Below, one piece after another: positions 1 through 9,208 of a stretch of 25,636 nt of DNA. Origin of the DNA: an uncultured Flavobacteriia bacterium (GTDB taxonomy: Bacteria; Bacteroidota; Bacteroidia; Flavobacteriales_D; Crocinitomicaceae). The stretch covers positions 1 to 25,636 of the forward strand of contig CAISOQ010000342.1 in assembly GCA_903887095.1 (NCBI GenBank), read 5' to 3'. Positions within the stretch are counted from its first letter, which is position 1. Each line of letters starts with the position of its first letter. The position numbers were made by a program, and so were the translations under genes. The notes beneath the pieces are model-generated. The model was not told where the DNA came from, searched no databases, and saw nothing but the letters and a program-made list of their open reading frames with translations.

Positions 1-1437
1 AAATGGAACATATTGATAAACGACTACCCCCTCTGTTTCATGGTAGGGGTCCTCTTTCTGCTCTGAACTTATGAATTCTGCAATTTTTACAATGTTATTA
101 TTCTGATCGACTTTACTTAGGGGCAAATACATTTCCATAGGACCAAAGTGACTGTCTCTAATAATCAGGTCCCCAGGTTGTATTAGGGTTCCAAGATCTT
201 CATCAAAATGTCTTCCCGCGTAGGTCACAAACGTTTTTTCATTCGGGTCAAAATTATTTGCACCATAAGCGAAACTGAGCAACGGAAAATGATAGAATAC
301 CTTCTTCCCTTTCAAGTCTAAAGTGTGTAAATAGTCAGCGGTTCTCAATACTTGACGATCTAATGGGTCGGCTTTCTTAGGAAAATACTTCGTTGTAACC
401 AATGCTGTAACCAATCCCAAACATGCGGCAATAACTATTCCTTTTGCAATTTTGGATTGCATCCACTTCAGCTTGTCGATATAATACAGATTAATTAGCA
501 AGAATGCAGGCATTCCCTGTGTTGCAATCCGTGTTAAACCCAGTGAACCATTCTGTCCCGTTGCCCAGAAATAGCTGTGTGCCGCAATGATTCCAAAAAA
601 TATTCCTGCCGAAAAAACAAGCCACTCAATTTGCAGTAGATTCCATTTCTTTTTAATCAGAAAATAAACCATCGCAGGTACGCCAAGGATTAACACATAC
701 AACCCGGGATTTCCCAAGTAATTTTTATAAGATGTTAAATAATGGTACCAAGGACCTTTGCCATAAATCGCATTGGCCATGTCATACGGGTTGTGTGTAA
801 AGTACCAAAAAGGATCCTTCAACATGAACCACCCAACAATTCCATACAGTACAAATCCAGTTAACAAAAACGGCAGTATTTTAAATTGTCGAAAGAAACA
901 AATTAACGTAGCAGCAAGAATTACTGGCAATTGTCCCTCACTGCGCATGAATGGCATAAACGACACCAAGAGAGCAAACAAAAGCCATTTGCGCTCTACT
1001 AAAAAATAAATTGCAGCTAGTATTGCCAAATTAAACAATGGTTCAGTCAATCCGCCTAGTAGGGTTCCGGCAACATCATGTGCTTTTAGTAGGACCAAAG
1101 GAAATAGTAACTGGAGCCAAATGATTACATTCTTTCGTTCCAGAATTTTAAATCCAATAATTATTGACACTGAAAAAACAAGAATATTGAATACCACACC
1201 GCCGTTAAATCCAAATTGTGTGAATGGCGACGACAAGAGAATAAAAAAGGGCTTTCCCCAATGGTGTAAAAAAAGTATTGGATCTTTCCAGGAGGCAGCT
1301 GAAATGAAATAATGCGTTACTCCGTCCCCAACATCAACAGGAACTTCGTTGTGCAGCATCATGAATAGCAACCAAACTATTGAAAAAAGGAGTGCTATGC
1401 CGTGTAAAATTGGCCTGTATAGCTTGGTAAAGGCCAT
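1..1437 (-). CDS. Partial polytopic membrane protein, probable GT-C-fold glycosyltransferase
   Basis: The frame is open from an ATG at 1437 down to base 1 with no stop, giving 479 residues of a C-terminally incomplete protein. The N-terminus has a hydrophobic helix (about residues 12-28), then an Asp-rich loop (VDVGDGVTHYF, about 36-46), then many hydrophobic segments, and a hydrophilic C-terminal part from about residue 360. This layout, an acidic first extracytoplasmic loop followed by 8 or more membrane helices and a soluble tail, is that of GT-C glycosyltransferases that use lipid-linked sugars (PMT/ArnT/DUF2029-like). The loop Asp could be catalytic, but that is inference. The internal EPLFN and MRSEGQ motifs are typical of Bacteroidota relatives. 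It starts 8 bases after the scoB stop, so it is probably the last visible gene of that operon. The specific substrate cannot be told. Confidence 0.6.
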   Translation of the reverse strand, partial: MAFTKLYRPILHGIALLFSIVWLLFMMLHNEVPVDVGDGVTHYFISAASWKDPILFLHHWGKPFFILLSSPFTQFGFNGGVVFNILVFSVSIIIGFKILERKNVIIWLQLLFPLVLLKAHDVAGTLLGGLTEPLFNLAILAAIYFLVERKWLLFALLVSFMPFMRSEGQLPVILAATLICFFRQFKILPFLLTGFVLYGIVGWFMLKDPFWYFTHNPYDMANAIYGKGPWYHYLTSYKNYLGNPGLYVLILGVPAMVYFLIKKKWNLLQIEWLVFSAGIFFGIIAAHSYFWATGQNGSLGLTRIATQGMPAFLLINLYYIDKLKWMQSKIAKGIVIAACLGLVTALVTTKYFPKKADPLDRQVLRTADYLHTLDLKGKKVFYHFPLLSFAYGANNFDPNEKTFVTYAGRHFDEDLGTLIQPGDLIIRDSHFGPMEMYLPLSKVDQNNNIVKIAEFISSEQKEDPYHETEGVVVYQYVPF

Positions 1438-1445
1438 CCTATCTG

Positions 1446-2102
1446 TTAAAGTTGCATTTCAGGGACCACATCAGGGACCACGAGATCCCCCTCTGTTTTT
1501 GCCACGATTTCTTCGACACTTACACCTGGAGCTCTTTCAATGAGATGGAACTTATTGTCTTTGATCTCTAAAACTGCCAATTCTGTTACAACACGTTTTA
1601 CGCAACCTACGCCAGTCAATGGAAGCGTACATTCTTTCAATATTTTTGATTCGCCCTCTTTATTTGTATGCATCATTGCAACAATAATATTCTCAGCAGA
1701 TGCTACAAGGTCCATTGCACCGCCCATTCCTTTTACCATTTTACCCGGTATTTTCCAGTTGGCAATATCTCCCGATTGAGAAACTTCCATTGCTCCTAAA
1801 ACAGTTAGTTGCACGTGCTGTCCACGAATCATGGCAAAAGATGTCGCAGAATCAAAAAATGCAGCGCCATTGCGAACAGTTATTGTTTGTTTACCGGCAT
1901 TGATAAGGTCTGCATCTTCTTCTCCTTCAAAAGGAAACGGACCCATCCCCAGGACACCATTTTCAGATTGAAATTCCACTTCGATTCCTTCTGGGATAAA
2001 GTTGGCTACAAGTGTTGGAATTCCTATACCAAGATTCACATACCACCCATCTCGCAACTCTTGTGCGATTCGTTTTGCTATTCCGTTTTTATCTAATGCC
2101 AT
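1446..2102 (-). CDS. scoB: 3-oxoacid CoA-transferase, subunit B
   Basis: Beta subunit of a family I CoA-transferase, normally moving CoA from succinyl-CoA to acetoacetate or another 3-oxoacid in ketone-body or branched-chain catabolism in the cytoplasm. The 218-residue length is normal for a stand-alone B subunit. The signature FQSENGVLG (residues 44-52) matches the family's SENG active-site motif, with Glu47 the expected residue that forms the glutamyl-CoA thioester. The N-terminal GIGIPTLV glycine-rich segment is also typical. The start ATG at 2102 has an AAGATAAA stretch just upstream and no other good start. It lies downstream of scoA, separated by 81 bases that are mostly an octamer repeat array. 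Substrate choice between acetoacetate and related oxoacids cannot be read from sequence. Confidence 0.93.
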   Translation of the reverse strand: MALDKNGIAKRIAQELRDGWYVNLGIGIPTLVANFIPEGIEVEFQSENGVLGMGPFPFEGEEDADLINAGKQTITVRNGAAFFDSATSFAMIRGQHVQLTVLGAMEVSQSGDIANWKIPGKMVKGMGGAMDLVASAENIIVAMMHTNKEGESKILKECTLPLTGVGCVKRVVTELAVLEIKDNKFHLIERAPGVSVEEIVAKTEGDLVVPDVVPEMQL

Positions 2103-2119
2103 TATTTTATCTTAAAAAA

Positions 2120-2183
2120 TGTTCAAATGTTCAAATGTTCAAATGTTCAAATGTTCAAATGTTCAAATGTTCAAATGTTCAAA
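2120..2183 (-). repeat. Eight perfect tandem copies of an 8-base repeat (TTTGAACA on the minus strand)
   Basis: The sequence repeats with an exact 8-base period (plus-strand unit TGTTCAAA) from 2120 to 2183, eight full identical units. It begins directly after the scoA TAG (2184-2186) and ends about 17 bases before the scoB ATG, so it fills most of the intercistronic gap. Each unit has no strong self-complementarity, so it is not an obvious hairpin. A period of 8 is not a multiple of 3, so the array is not coding, and it carries stop codons when read through from scoA. Slipped-strand copy-number change would alter the scoA-scoB spacing. Confidence 0.97.
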
Positions 2184-2882
2184 CTAATTCTTTTTTCTAA
2201 CTGTTCGCTGTTCGATGCGTTTTTCGAATTTCTCGCCTTTAAAAATACGTTGTACAAAAATTCCTGGTGTGTGAATAAAATTAGGGTCAAGCTCTCCAGC
2301 TGGCACTAATTCCTCAACTTCAGCAATGGTTATTTTACCCGCCATCGCCATCATCGGATTGAAATTACGTGCCGTTGCTTTGAATACTAAATTTCCTTCC
2401 GTATCCCCTTTCCAAGCTTTGACAATAGCAAAATCAGCCGTTAGTGCCGACTCAAGAATATGGGGTTTTCCATTGAAAATTCGAACTTCTTTCCCTTCTG
2501 CTACTTCTGTTCCGTAGCCCGCTGGCGTGAAGAATGCCGGAATCCCAGCTCCTCCTGCCCTGCAACGCTCGGCCAAACTTCCTTGTGGAATCAAATCAAC
2601 AATCAATTCACCTGACAACATTTGTCTTTCAAACTCAGCATTTTCTCCCACATAGGAACTAATCATTTTCTTGATTTGCTTCTGTTGAAGTAACAGCCCA
2701 AGACCAAAATCGTCCACCCCAGCATTGTTTGAAATACACGTCAAATCTTTAACGCCCAACATCACCAATTGCTGGATTGAATTTTCGGGAATTCCGCACA
2801 AGCCAAAACCGCCCAGCATCAATGTCATTCCACTTTCGATGCCCTTCAGGGCTTCCTCTACATTTTTAACTACCTTATTCAT
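2184..2882 (-). CDS. scoA: 3-oxoacid CoA-transferase, subunit A
   Basis: Alpha subunit partner of the downstream scoB product; together they form the cytoplasmic heteromeric family I CoA-transferase. Length 232 residues is normal. The glycine-rich GGFGLCGIP at residues 24-32 matches the subunit A signature of the family, and the protein ends in the usual basic EQRTVRKKN tail. The ATG (2882-2880) overlaps by one base the TAA stop of the class A PBP gene (TAATG), which implies translational re-initiation. The stop is followed at once by the tandem octamer array. The pairing with a cell-wall gene upstream is not functionally explained by any known pathway. Confidence 0.93.
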   Translation of the reverse strand: MNKVVKNVEEALKGIESGMTLMLGGFGLCGIPENSIQQLVMLGVKDLTCISNNAGVDDFGLGLLLQQKQIKKMISSYVGENAEFERQMLSGELIVDLIPQGSLAERCRAGGAGIPAFFTPAGYGTEVAEGKEVRIFNGKPHILESALTADFAIVKAWKGDTEGNLVFKATARNFNPMMAMAGKITIAEVEELVPAGELDPNFIHTPGIFVQRIFKGEKFEKRIEQRTVRKKN

Positions 2883-5386
2883 TATTCTATTCCAAATGGA
2901 TTTTCTTCAACTTCAGGAACGGCCAGAATGTCTCCGCCAGAACAAGCAAATTCCGATGCGTCATACGATTCCGGTCGATCAAAATCTGTTGTAGACAAAG
3001 CTACGACAGGATCTTTATATACTTGCTGCATGTAATACCCATAAATTGGCAACGCCATACGAGCTCCTTGTCCCCAAGTCATGGATCTAAATCGAACTGA
3101 ACGATCCTCAGCGCCCACCCACACTCCTGTGACAAGTTCAGGTGTTAAACCAACGAACCATCCATCCGAATTACTTTGTGTTGTACCTGTTTTTCCAGCT
3201 GTTGGCGCCAAAACATTCCCCCATGTTTGACCGCCTCTCAAACTTCCGGCTGTACCTTGCGTTACAACTCGTTTCATCATCTGAAGCGTTTCGTAGGCTA
3301 CATTTTCATTCAACACTTCTTTCGAATACGATTTAGCATTGTAAATTACATTGCCATTTCTATCTTCCACCCGCAAAATTGTTGTTGGTCGATTGTAGAT
3401 TCCGTTATTGGCAAAAATACACTGTGCACCAACAAGTTCATAAAGAGAAAGGTCCATAATGCCTAAACAAAGTGATGGCACCTCTTGATCTGGAGTCAGA
3501 TTAATATCCATCATTTTAAGCAATTTCGAGATGGTCTTTGGTCCTGCATATCCTCCCATTCTTGCCATTACGGCAACAGTTATGTTGTTCATTGATTGTG
3601 CAAGTCCTGTTGATGCAGAAACCACTCCAGCATCGGAACCACCAGCATTTTTTGGACACCAGCGTCCATCAACATTTCCATCTGCATCCTGCAAATCAAC
3701 ACAATATGCTGTATTTGCAAATTCAGTGCACGGCTTCACAACACCCATTGCCATTGCGGTTGCATAAACAAATGGTTTAATTGTGGAACCTACTTGTCGT
3801 TTTCCTTGTCGAACATGGTCAAATGCAAAATGTCTGAAATTAGCACCCCCAACCCACGCCTTCACAAAACCAGTTTGCGGCTCAATTGAAATCAAACCTG
3901 CATGTAAAAAAGACTTGTAATAACGAATTGAATCATTCGGTGTCATCGTTGTATCTACCTCACCATCCCACGAAAAAACTTTCATTGGTGTAGGTGAATT
4001 GAAATTTGCAGCGATTTCAGTTTCGGACATACCTGTAGCGCTTAGAGCTGCATACCTTGGAGAATTCACACGTGCAGTTCGCATTATTGACTCCGCTTCA
4101 TCATTTGAAAGGTCATTTGAAAAAGGGAAGTTTCTGACGCTTCTGTTGTTGTCATCAAAAACGGATTGTAAGTTTTCCTTTAAGTGCCTTTCTACTGCTT
4201 CTTCAGCATGCTTCTGCAAATTAGCATCAATGGTTGTGTAAATTTTCAAACCATCACGATAGATATCATACGGCGTTCCATCTTGGCGATGATATTTCCA
4301 GTTTCCGTCCGAATTTTTTTCTAATAAAATGCCCGAAAGTTCTTTTCTAACTGCTTCACGGAAATACGGAGCCATCCCTTGTTTGTGATCAACTTCCTGA
4401 TAGTTTACTACAAGCGGTTTAACTTTTAACTCATTGTATTCTTCCTCCGTAATCTTGTTGCGCAAAGCCTCATTTTCTGAAGTTGAATTTTTCAACCATT
4501 GAAACAAAACTTGATTGCGTCTGTCAAGCGCACGCAATGAATCTGAAGCTCTTTTATCGCGGATTTCTTCCAACGATATCTCTTCCGGTTTCACACCTTT
4601 TTCATTCGCTAGCTTAGATCGGTAATTCTTAATTTTATAGGTATAAGGATTGAATAATGCAGGGTTTTTACACATCCCAACAAGCATCGCTGCTTCCTCC
4701 TTACTTAAATCTATCGGTTTTTTCTTAAAGTAAACTTTTGCTGCATTTTCAATACCAACAGCGTTGTACAAGAAATCAAATTGATTCAGGTACATCGTTA
4801 TAATTTCTTCTTTTGAAAAACGCTGCTCTAAACGCGTAGCGATGATGTTTTCTCGAGCTTTTTCATTGATTCTCCTAAAAATCCTTCCTATTCGCCCTCC
4901 GGAACTTGATCCAACCGACTCTCCCATAGCACGAGCCAACTCCTCACGTTCACGCTGCTGCAACGTAAACAAAAGTTTCGCCAACTGCTGTGTAATGGTC
5001 GATGCACCACCAGCACCACCCACATTAACAACTGCTCTACCAATCGCTTTAAAATCGACACCAGAATGAACAATAAAACGCTCGTCCTCTGTAGAAATCA
5101 GTGCATCTGTTACATAAGGGGAAATTTCCTTGTACTCTACGCTCGTGCGATTCACCTTCCAATACCTTCCCAATTCTGTTTCACCATCCGCAGCATAAAC
5201 CACAGACGCTAATAATTCTGGCGGATTATCAAGCATTTCCACAGGAGGCAAATCATCTTCTGACTGAAAAAGCAAAAGACAAGTTACTATCAAGAACGGA
5301 AGCATCGCCAAAGACCAGAAAATGTATGTGTACTTTTTCTTTTTGTCTTCAGGCAATGTTATATTATTTCCTCGAACATCCTTCAT
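2882..5386 (-). CDS. mrcA: Class A penicillin-binding protein (PBP1A-like)
   Basis: Bifunctional peptidoglycan synthase anchored in the inner membrane with periplasmic glycosyltransferase and transpeptidase domains. A basic N-terminus is followed by a membrane helix at about residues 21-41. The GT51 domain shows STEDERF (98-104, with the catalytic-type Glu) and GGASTITQQLAKLLF (126-140). The transpeptidase domain shows STIK (534-537, acylated Ser534), SMN (598-600) and KTGT (732-735). All catalytic motifs are intact and the 834-residue length is normal. It begins 53 bases after rodA, placing a class A synthase next to the rod-elongation genes. A TACTTTTA sequence in that gap is one base off the TAnnTTTG promoter box, so a weak own promoter is possible. 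It ends in a one-base overlap with scoA. Confidence 0.95.
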   Translation of the reverse strand: MKDVRGNNITLPEDKKKKYTYIFWSLAMLPFLIVTCLLLFQSEDDLPPVEMLDNPPELLASVVYAADGETELGRYWKVNRTSVEYKEISPYVTDALISTEDERFIVHSGVDFKAIGRAVVNVGGAGGASTITQQLAKLLFTLQQREREELARAMGESVGSSSGGRIGRIFRRINEKARENIIATRLEQRFSKEEIITMYLNQFDFLYNAVGIENAAKVYFKKKPIDLSKEEAAMLVGMCKNPALFNPYTYKIKNYRSKLANEKGVKPEEISLEEIRDKRASDSLRALDRRNQVLFQWLKNSTSENEALRNKITEEEYNELKVKPLVVNYQEVDHKQGMAPYFREAVRKELSGILLEKNSDGNWKYHRQDGTPYDIYRDGLKIYTTIDANLQKHAEEAVERHLKENLQSVFDDNNRSVRNFPFSNDLSNDEAESIMRTARVNSPRYAALSATGMSETEIAANFNSPTPMKVFSWDGEVDTTMTPNDSIRYYKSFLHAGLISIEPQTGFVKAWVGGANFRHFAFDHVRQGKRQVGSTIKPFVYATAMAMGVVKPCTEFANTAYCVDLQDADGNVDGRWCPKNAGGSDAGVVSASTGLAQSMNNITVAVMARMGGYAGPKTISKLLKMMDINLTPDQEVPSLCLGIMDLSLYELVGAQCIFANNGIYNRPTTILRVEDRNGNVIYNAKSYSKEVLNENVAYETLQMMKRVVTQGTAGSLRGGQTWGNVLAPTAGKTGTTQSNSDGWFVGLTPELVTGVWVGAEDRSVRFRSMTWGQGARMALPIYGYYMQQVYKDPVVALSTTDFDRPESYDASEFACSGGDILAVPEVEENPFGIE

Positions 5387-5439
5387 ACCGAACTATTTTA
5401 ATGTAAAAGTAAGAATTCTTTCATTTTCAAAATCAAAGG

Positions 5440-6837
5440 TCATTGTAGTACATCTCTGCGCTGACTATCAAGTTTCAATAAAATAAACATCATCATCGAG
5501 AAGGACATCATGGATGACCCTCCGTAACTAAAAAATGGCAAAGGAATACCTATTACAGGTGCGAACCCGATATTCATTCCAATGTTAATGGCAAAGTGAT
5601 AAAAAAGAATCATCGCCACCATGTATGCATATACCCTATTAAATGCTGATCGCTGTCTTTCTGCAATCATCACAATTCTCAATAACATAAACATGTAAAG
5701 ACTCACCAAAATAAGTGTTCCAAAAAATCCCCACTCTTCTGCAAACGGACAAAAAATGAAATCAGTTTCACTTTCTGGGACATGGTTACTCTCAACACTT
5801 GCCACCGACGCATTGTTATAGCCTTTGCCAAACATACCTCCCGAACCAACAGCTGCCATTGCTCTGTTTCGGTTATAATCCTCACCATCTGGATCTTCCT
5901 TCAATCCAAGGAAAAGTTCAATTCTATCTTTCTGGTGTTCCGCCAAACCCTGAAACCCAAAATTAACTACAGTAGACAGGAAACTTGCTAAAACATATCC
6001 TATCAACACAATCAACGAGGCCCTATTTCGATCCCGTTTTGAGGCAATGAACCTGAAAACAAATGACAAAAACAGGGCAAAGATGGTCAGCGATAAAATA
6101 ACGCTCCAATATCCTGAAAGAATTATACCGGGCAGAAAGTCAAAAGAGATTTTTTCATTACTCATCAGCAATGTTACCAAGCTAAGAAACACCACTACAA
6201 ACAGAATGGGGATAAAGTGACTACCCACCCATGTTTGCTTAAATTTCACGCCTGGGATAATATTCACTACTTTAAGAATGAGCGGATCGTAAGTGATTCC
6301 TTCGCGATACATTACAAATAGGAAGGATGTAAATACAACAAAAGTTCCGGCATCTGGCTGAAGCAAAATAAGCACCATCGGCACCAAAATGATAGCATTG
6401 GCAATTAAAACAGTTTGAATTGTTTGCTGCTTCACATTCACATTACTAATAAATCGTGCAAGCAATAAACCTGTACCAATTTTTGAAAATTCAGCAGGCT
6501 GAATACCCAAACTTCCAATACCTAACCATGCTCTAGCTCCATTTACTGGTGGCATAAAAAGCACGATGACAAGCATGATTAGTGTGAAAAAATAAATAGG
6601 TAAGCAGAATTTCCGGTAAATATCCGAGTCGATAAGAAATACCATTAGTCCGAGGAACAGTGATACCACCAACCAAATCATTTGCTTTCCATATTTCTGG
6701 GAAAAGTCAAACAAAAATGGGTGATCTTCATTGTAAGCGGTGGAATAGACCGTAGAAACCCCCATGATTAAAAGAACCATATAAACGGCGAACAACACCC
6801 AGTCGAAATGTGCAACTAAAGATTCTCCCTGTCTCAT
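5440..6837 (-). CDS. rodA: Rod-shape SEDS glycosyltransferase RodA
   Basis: SEDS-family peptidoglycan polymerase of the inner membrane that works with PBP2 to elongate the side wall using lipid II. The 465-residue polytopic protein shows the family blocks NGARAWLGIGSLGIQPAEFSK (in two parts, about 99-119), LQPDAGT (about 159-165), the extracellular loop with DPDGEDYNRNRAMAAVGSGG, and the C-terminal PLPFFSYGGSS motif. The loop aligns with the region holding the essential Asp of characterised RodA proteins; that residue assignment is inference. It is longer than the roughly 370-residue proteobacterial RodA because of an extra membrane segment region around residues 195-265, which is usual in Bacteroidota. 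Its ATG overlaps the mrdA stop by 4 bases, so the two partner enzymes are translationally coupled. Confidence 0.95.
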   Translation of the reverse strand: MRQGESLVAHFDWVLFAVYMVLLIMGVSTVYSTAYNEDHPFLFDFSQKYGKQMIWLVVSLFLGLMVFLIDSDIYRKFCLPIYFFTLIMLVIVLFMPPVNGARAWLGIGSLGIQPAEFSKIGTGLLLARFISNVNVKQQTIQTVLIANAIILVPMVLILLQPDAGTFVVFTSFLFVMYREGITYDPLILKVVNIIPGVKFKQTWVGSHFIPILFVVVFLSLVTLLMSNEKISFDFLPGIILSGYWSVILSLTIFALFLSFVFRFIASKRDRNRASLIVLIGYVLASFLSTVVNFGFQGLAEHQKDRIELFLGLKEDPDGEDYNRNRAMAAVGSGGMFGKGYNNASVASVESNHVPESETDFIFCPFAEEWGFFGTLILVSLYMFMLLRIVMIAERQRSAFNRVYAYMVAMILFYHFAINIGMNIGFAPVIGIPLPFFSYGGSSMMSFSMMMFILLKLDSQRRDVLQ

Positions 6838-8696
6838 TCTCTGTATGTAAACTGTGCCTCCATGATTGTTTTTTCACGGTCTTTCTCCATGACTTTACGA
6901 GTAAGATATTTTTCAATCATGAGCCCCGCAGTTGGTGCTGCCCATAATCCACCACCGCCTTTCGCATTTTCAATGAAGACAACTATCGCAATTTTCGGTT
7001 GGTACATGGGCGCAAAAGCAATGAAAACAGAGTGGTCATCACCATGCGGATTTTGAACAGTTCCTGTCTTACCACAAACAATAATGTCTTTTAGCTTGGC
7101 TCTCTTCCCTGTACCTCCCGAAACGTGAACTACCCTTCGCATTCCTTCTATGATAACATTGTAATGCTTTTTGTCAACCATAGCATAATGCCGCCACTTG
7201 TATTCTTTTGCGGGACCAGACTTACCAATTGATTTTACAAAATGAGGCGTAATGTACCATCCTCGATTTGCAATGGTGGCTGCAACATTTGCCATGTGCA
7301 AGGGGGTTAACATTACCTCACCTTGTCCAATAGAAATTGATCTGATTGTTGAAAATGCCCATCGGTGGTGGCCATACCATTTGTCATAATAAGCTGGATC
7401 CGGTATGAGGCCTGAACGCAAACCTGTAATATCTGTATTGAGTTTTTTTCCGAGACCAAAACTATGCATATATTTCGTCCAAAGACTCAAGCCAACGTTG
7501 GCATCCTCAAATGCACTTTTCTTTTTATTCTGCTGGATAATGCGGCGCATAACGGCATAATAGTAGGGGTTACAGGAATGCTTAATGGCATCAGCTAAAT
7601 TTCCAGCGCTTGTGTGATCATGGCAGCCCACAACCGATTTATTACAAGGAAAACCTGATTCAGGTGTTATTACACCTTCTTGTAATCCTATCAATGAATT
7701 CAATAATTTAAATGTTGATCCAGGAGGATATTCTGCAGCAAGTGGTCGCGGATAAAGCGGCTTACTGGGATCCAATAGCAATTGTGAATAGTTGGTTGAA
7801 ATATTGCGCTTTCCAATTAATAGGTTGGGGTCATATGACGGCGCTGATACCAATGAAAGGATTTCACCTGTTGAAGGTTCAATTGCAACTATACAGCCAC
7901 GTTTCCCTTTTAACAACTTCTCACCATAGGCTTGCAAGATAATATCTACGCCGAGAGTTAATTGCGGGCCTTGTTTAGCCGTTGTGTCATATTTACCTCC
8001 AGCATATGATTCAATAGCATTGTTCAACGCACTCGTAACAATGTATTTAATTCCTTTTCTTCCTCTTAATTCTTGCTCATAGAAACGCTCAATACCTGCT
8101 CGACCTATATTGTTTCCTGGCTTGTAGAAGCGATCTTCTTCAACTTCTTCTCTGTTTACCTCCGATAAATAACCTACAATGTTTGCTCCATTTGCAAAAG
8201 GGTAACTCCTCATGCTCGTTACTTCTTCATAGAAACCAGGAAAATTCTCGAGATGAGGAGCAATTCGCGCCACTTCTTCTAATGTCATTTCCTTGATGAA
8301 CGGATAAGCCCTGATTTTCTGATAATTGGAAGTTGTTTTTCCTGTGTGTTTATTGTAATATTTACCTTCACCCTCTCTGATAGCTTCAAATCGTTCCCTC
8401 ACCTGTTGATTTGTCCAACCAATTAATTCAGCAAATTCCGAAGTATCAAAATTTTTCATGTTGGCCTCGACCACCATGAGGTTGTAATAAGTTCTATTAG
8501 CAACTATTTTTTTTCCATTTCGGTCAAAAAGTACACCTCTTGGGGGCGTAATTTCCTTTCTTTTCTCTGCAATTTCTTGCGCTCTCAAAGTCCAGCTATC
8601 ATCGATAACTTGCATGTAAAAAAGCCGGAGGGTGTAAATAACCCCCACAAGAACGATAAAGGTGATTAACACATATTTCCTTGTATCGAAATTCAT
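6834..8696 (-). CDS. mrdA: Class B penicillin-binding protein 2 (elongasome transpeptidase)
   Basis: Monofunctional D,D-transpeptidase that cross-links new side-wall peptidoglycan in the periplasm and activates RodA. One N-terminal membrane helix (about residues 9-28) is followed by the PBP dimerisation/pedestal region with PPRGVLFDRNG (51-61). The transpeptidase domain carries STFK (327-330, Ser327 acylated), SCN (374-376) and KTGT (543-546). Length 620 is normal. Its start overlaps the mreD stop by 4 bases and its stop overlaps the rodA start by 4 bases, in the classic mreD-mrdA-rodA order, which separates it from the septal paralogue FtsI. All motifs are intact. Confidence 0.96.
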   Translation of the reverse strand: MNFDTRKYVLITFIVLVGVIYTLRLFYMQVIDDSWTLRAQEIAEKRKEITPPRGVLFDRNGKKIVANRTYYNLMVVEANMKNFDTSEFAELIGWTNQQVRERFEAIREGEGKYYNKHTGKTTSNYQKIRAYPFIKEMTLEEVARIAPHLENFPGFYEEVTSMRSYPFANGANIVGYLSEVNREEVEEDRFYKPGNNIGRAGIERFYEQELRGRKGIKYIVTSALNNAIESYAGGKYDTTAKQGPQLTLGVDIILQAYGEKLLKGKRGCIVAIEPSTGEILSLVSAPSYDPNLLIGKRNISTNYSQLLLDPSKPLYPRPLAAEYPPGSTFKLLNSLIGLQEGVITPESGFPCNKSVVGCHDHTSAGNLADAIKHSCNPYYYAVMRRIIQQNKKKSAFEDANVGLSLWTKYMHSFGLGKKLNTDITGLRSGLIPDPAYYDKWYGHHRWAFSTIRSISIGQGEVMLTPLHMANVAATIANRGWYITPHFVKSIGKSGPAKEYKWRHYAMVDKKHYNVIIEGMRRVVHVSGGTGKRAKLKDIIVCGKTGTVQNPHGDDHSVFIAFAPMYQPKIAIVVFIENAKGGGGLWAAPTAGLMIEKYLTRKVMEKDREKTIMEAQFTYRE

Positions 8697-9208
8697 CGTT
8701 CCTTTGGCTTAGTGACGAACAATGCTTGCAGCAAATAACACAATAAATAAGAAAGTGGGAGACTTAAGATCGTTTTTTGAAGGATAAAAAAGAAATCATC
8801 TATTCGGAATATTTCTAGTAAAAAAAACCAGAAATGATGAATTGCCAACAAACTGCCAAAAACATATAAAAACCAACGCGAACCCATCTCATAAATATTC
8901 CCTTCTCTCTGTTTTTCGTAACCATCTCTGGGAGAGAAAACCTTCATAATGACAGGGCGTAAATAAGCAAAGAGCACAAGTGAGGAGGTGTGCAAACCAT
9001 ATGTGTTTGAAACTGCATCAATTAAAATTCCCATTCCAAAAGCGATGAGCATTAAGTAGATGAGCCCTATTTCAAATGGCAATAAAAGAATAAATAACGG
9101 ATACACCATCAACTGAATACCAAAACCTATCTCCAATTGATTAAGGATGTAGGCCTGTATAATTACAATTGCAACAAAACGAATACTATGTTTAATTATG
9201 TCGTTCAT
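8693..9208 (-). CDS. mreD: Rod shape-determining membrane protein MreD
   Basis: Small polytopic inner-membrane component of the elongasome that pairs with MreC. The 171-residue protein is almost entirely hydrophobic with about five membrane segments, and has few conserved residues, as is usual for MreD. The GILIDAVSNTYGLHTSS segment resembles the family's conserved GxxxDxxxxxxxGxxxL pattern. Identification rests mainly on size, hydrophobicity and its place between mreC and mrdA, each joined by a 4-base ATGA overlap. Confidence 0.9.
   Translation of the reverse strand: MNDIIKHSIRFVAIVIIQAYILNQLEIGFGIQLMVYPLFILLLPFEIGLIYLMLIAFGMGILIDAVSNTYGLHTSSLVLFAYLRPVIMKVFSPRDGYEKQREGNIYEMGSRWFLYVFGSLLAIHHFWFFLLEIFRIDDFFFILQKTILSLPLSYLLCYLLQALFVTKPKER

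Noticed and set aside
2120..2183. CRISPR array
   Set aside because: The unit is only 8 bases with no spacers and no cas genes are present.
2012..2309. Small plus-strand open frames made of repeated MFKCSNVQ-like residues
   Set aside because: They are translations of the 8-base tandem repeat and its flanks in antisense to scoA/scoB; the periodic protein sequence is a by-product of the DNA repeat.
4842..5073. Open frames antisense or shifted within the PBP1A gene
   Set aside because: They have no start signals or recognisable domains and lie wholly inside a gene with all catalytic motifs in another frame.
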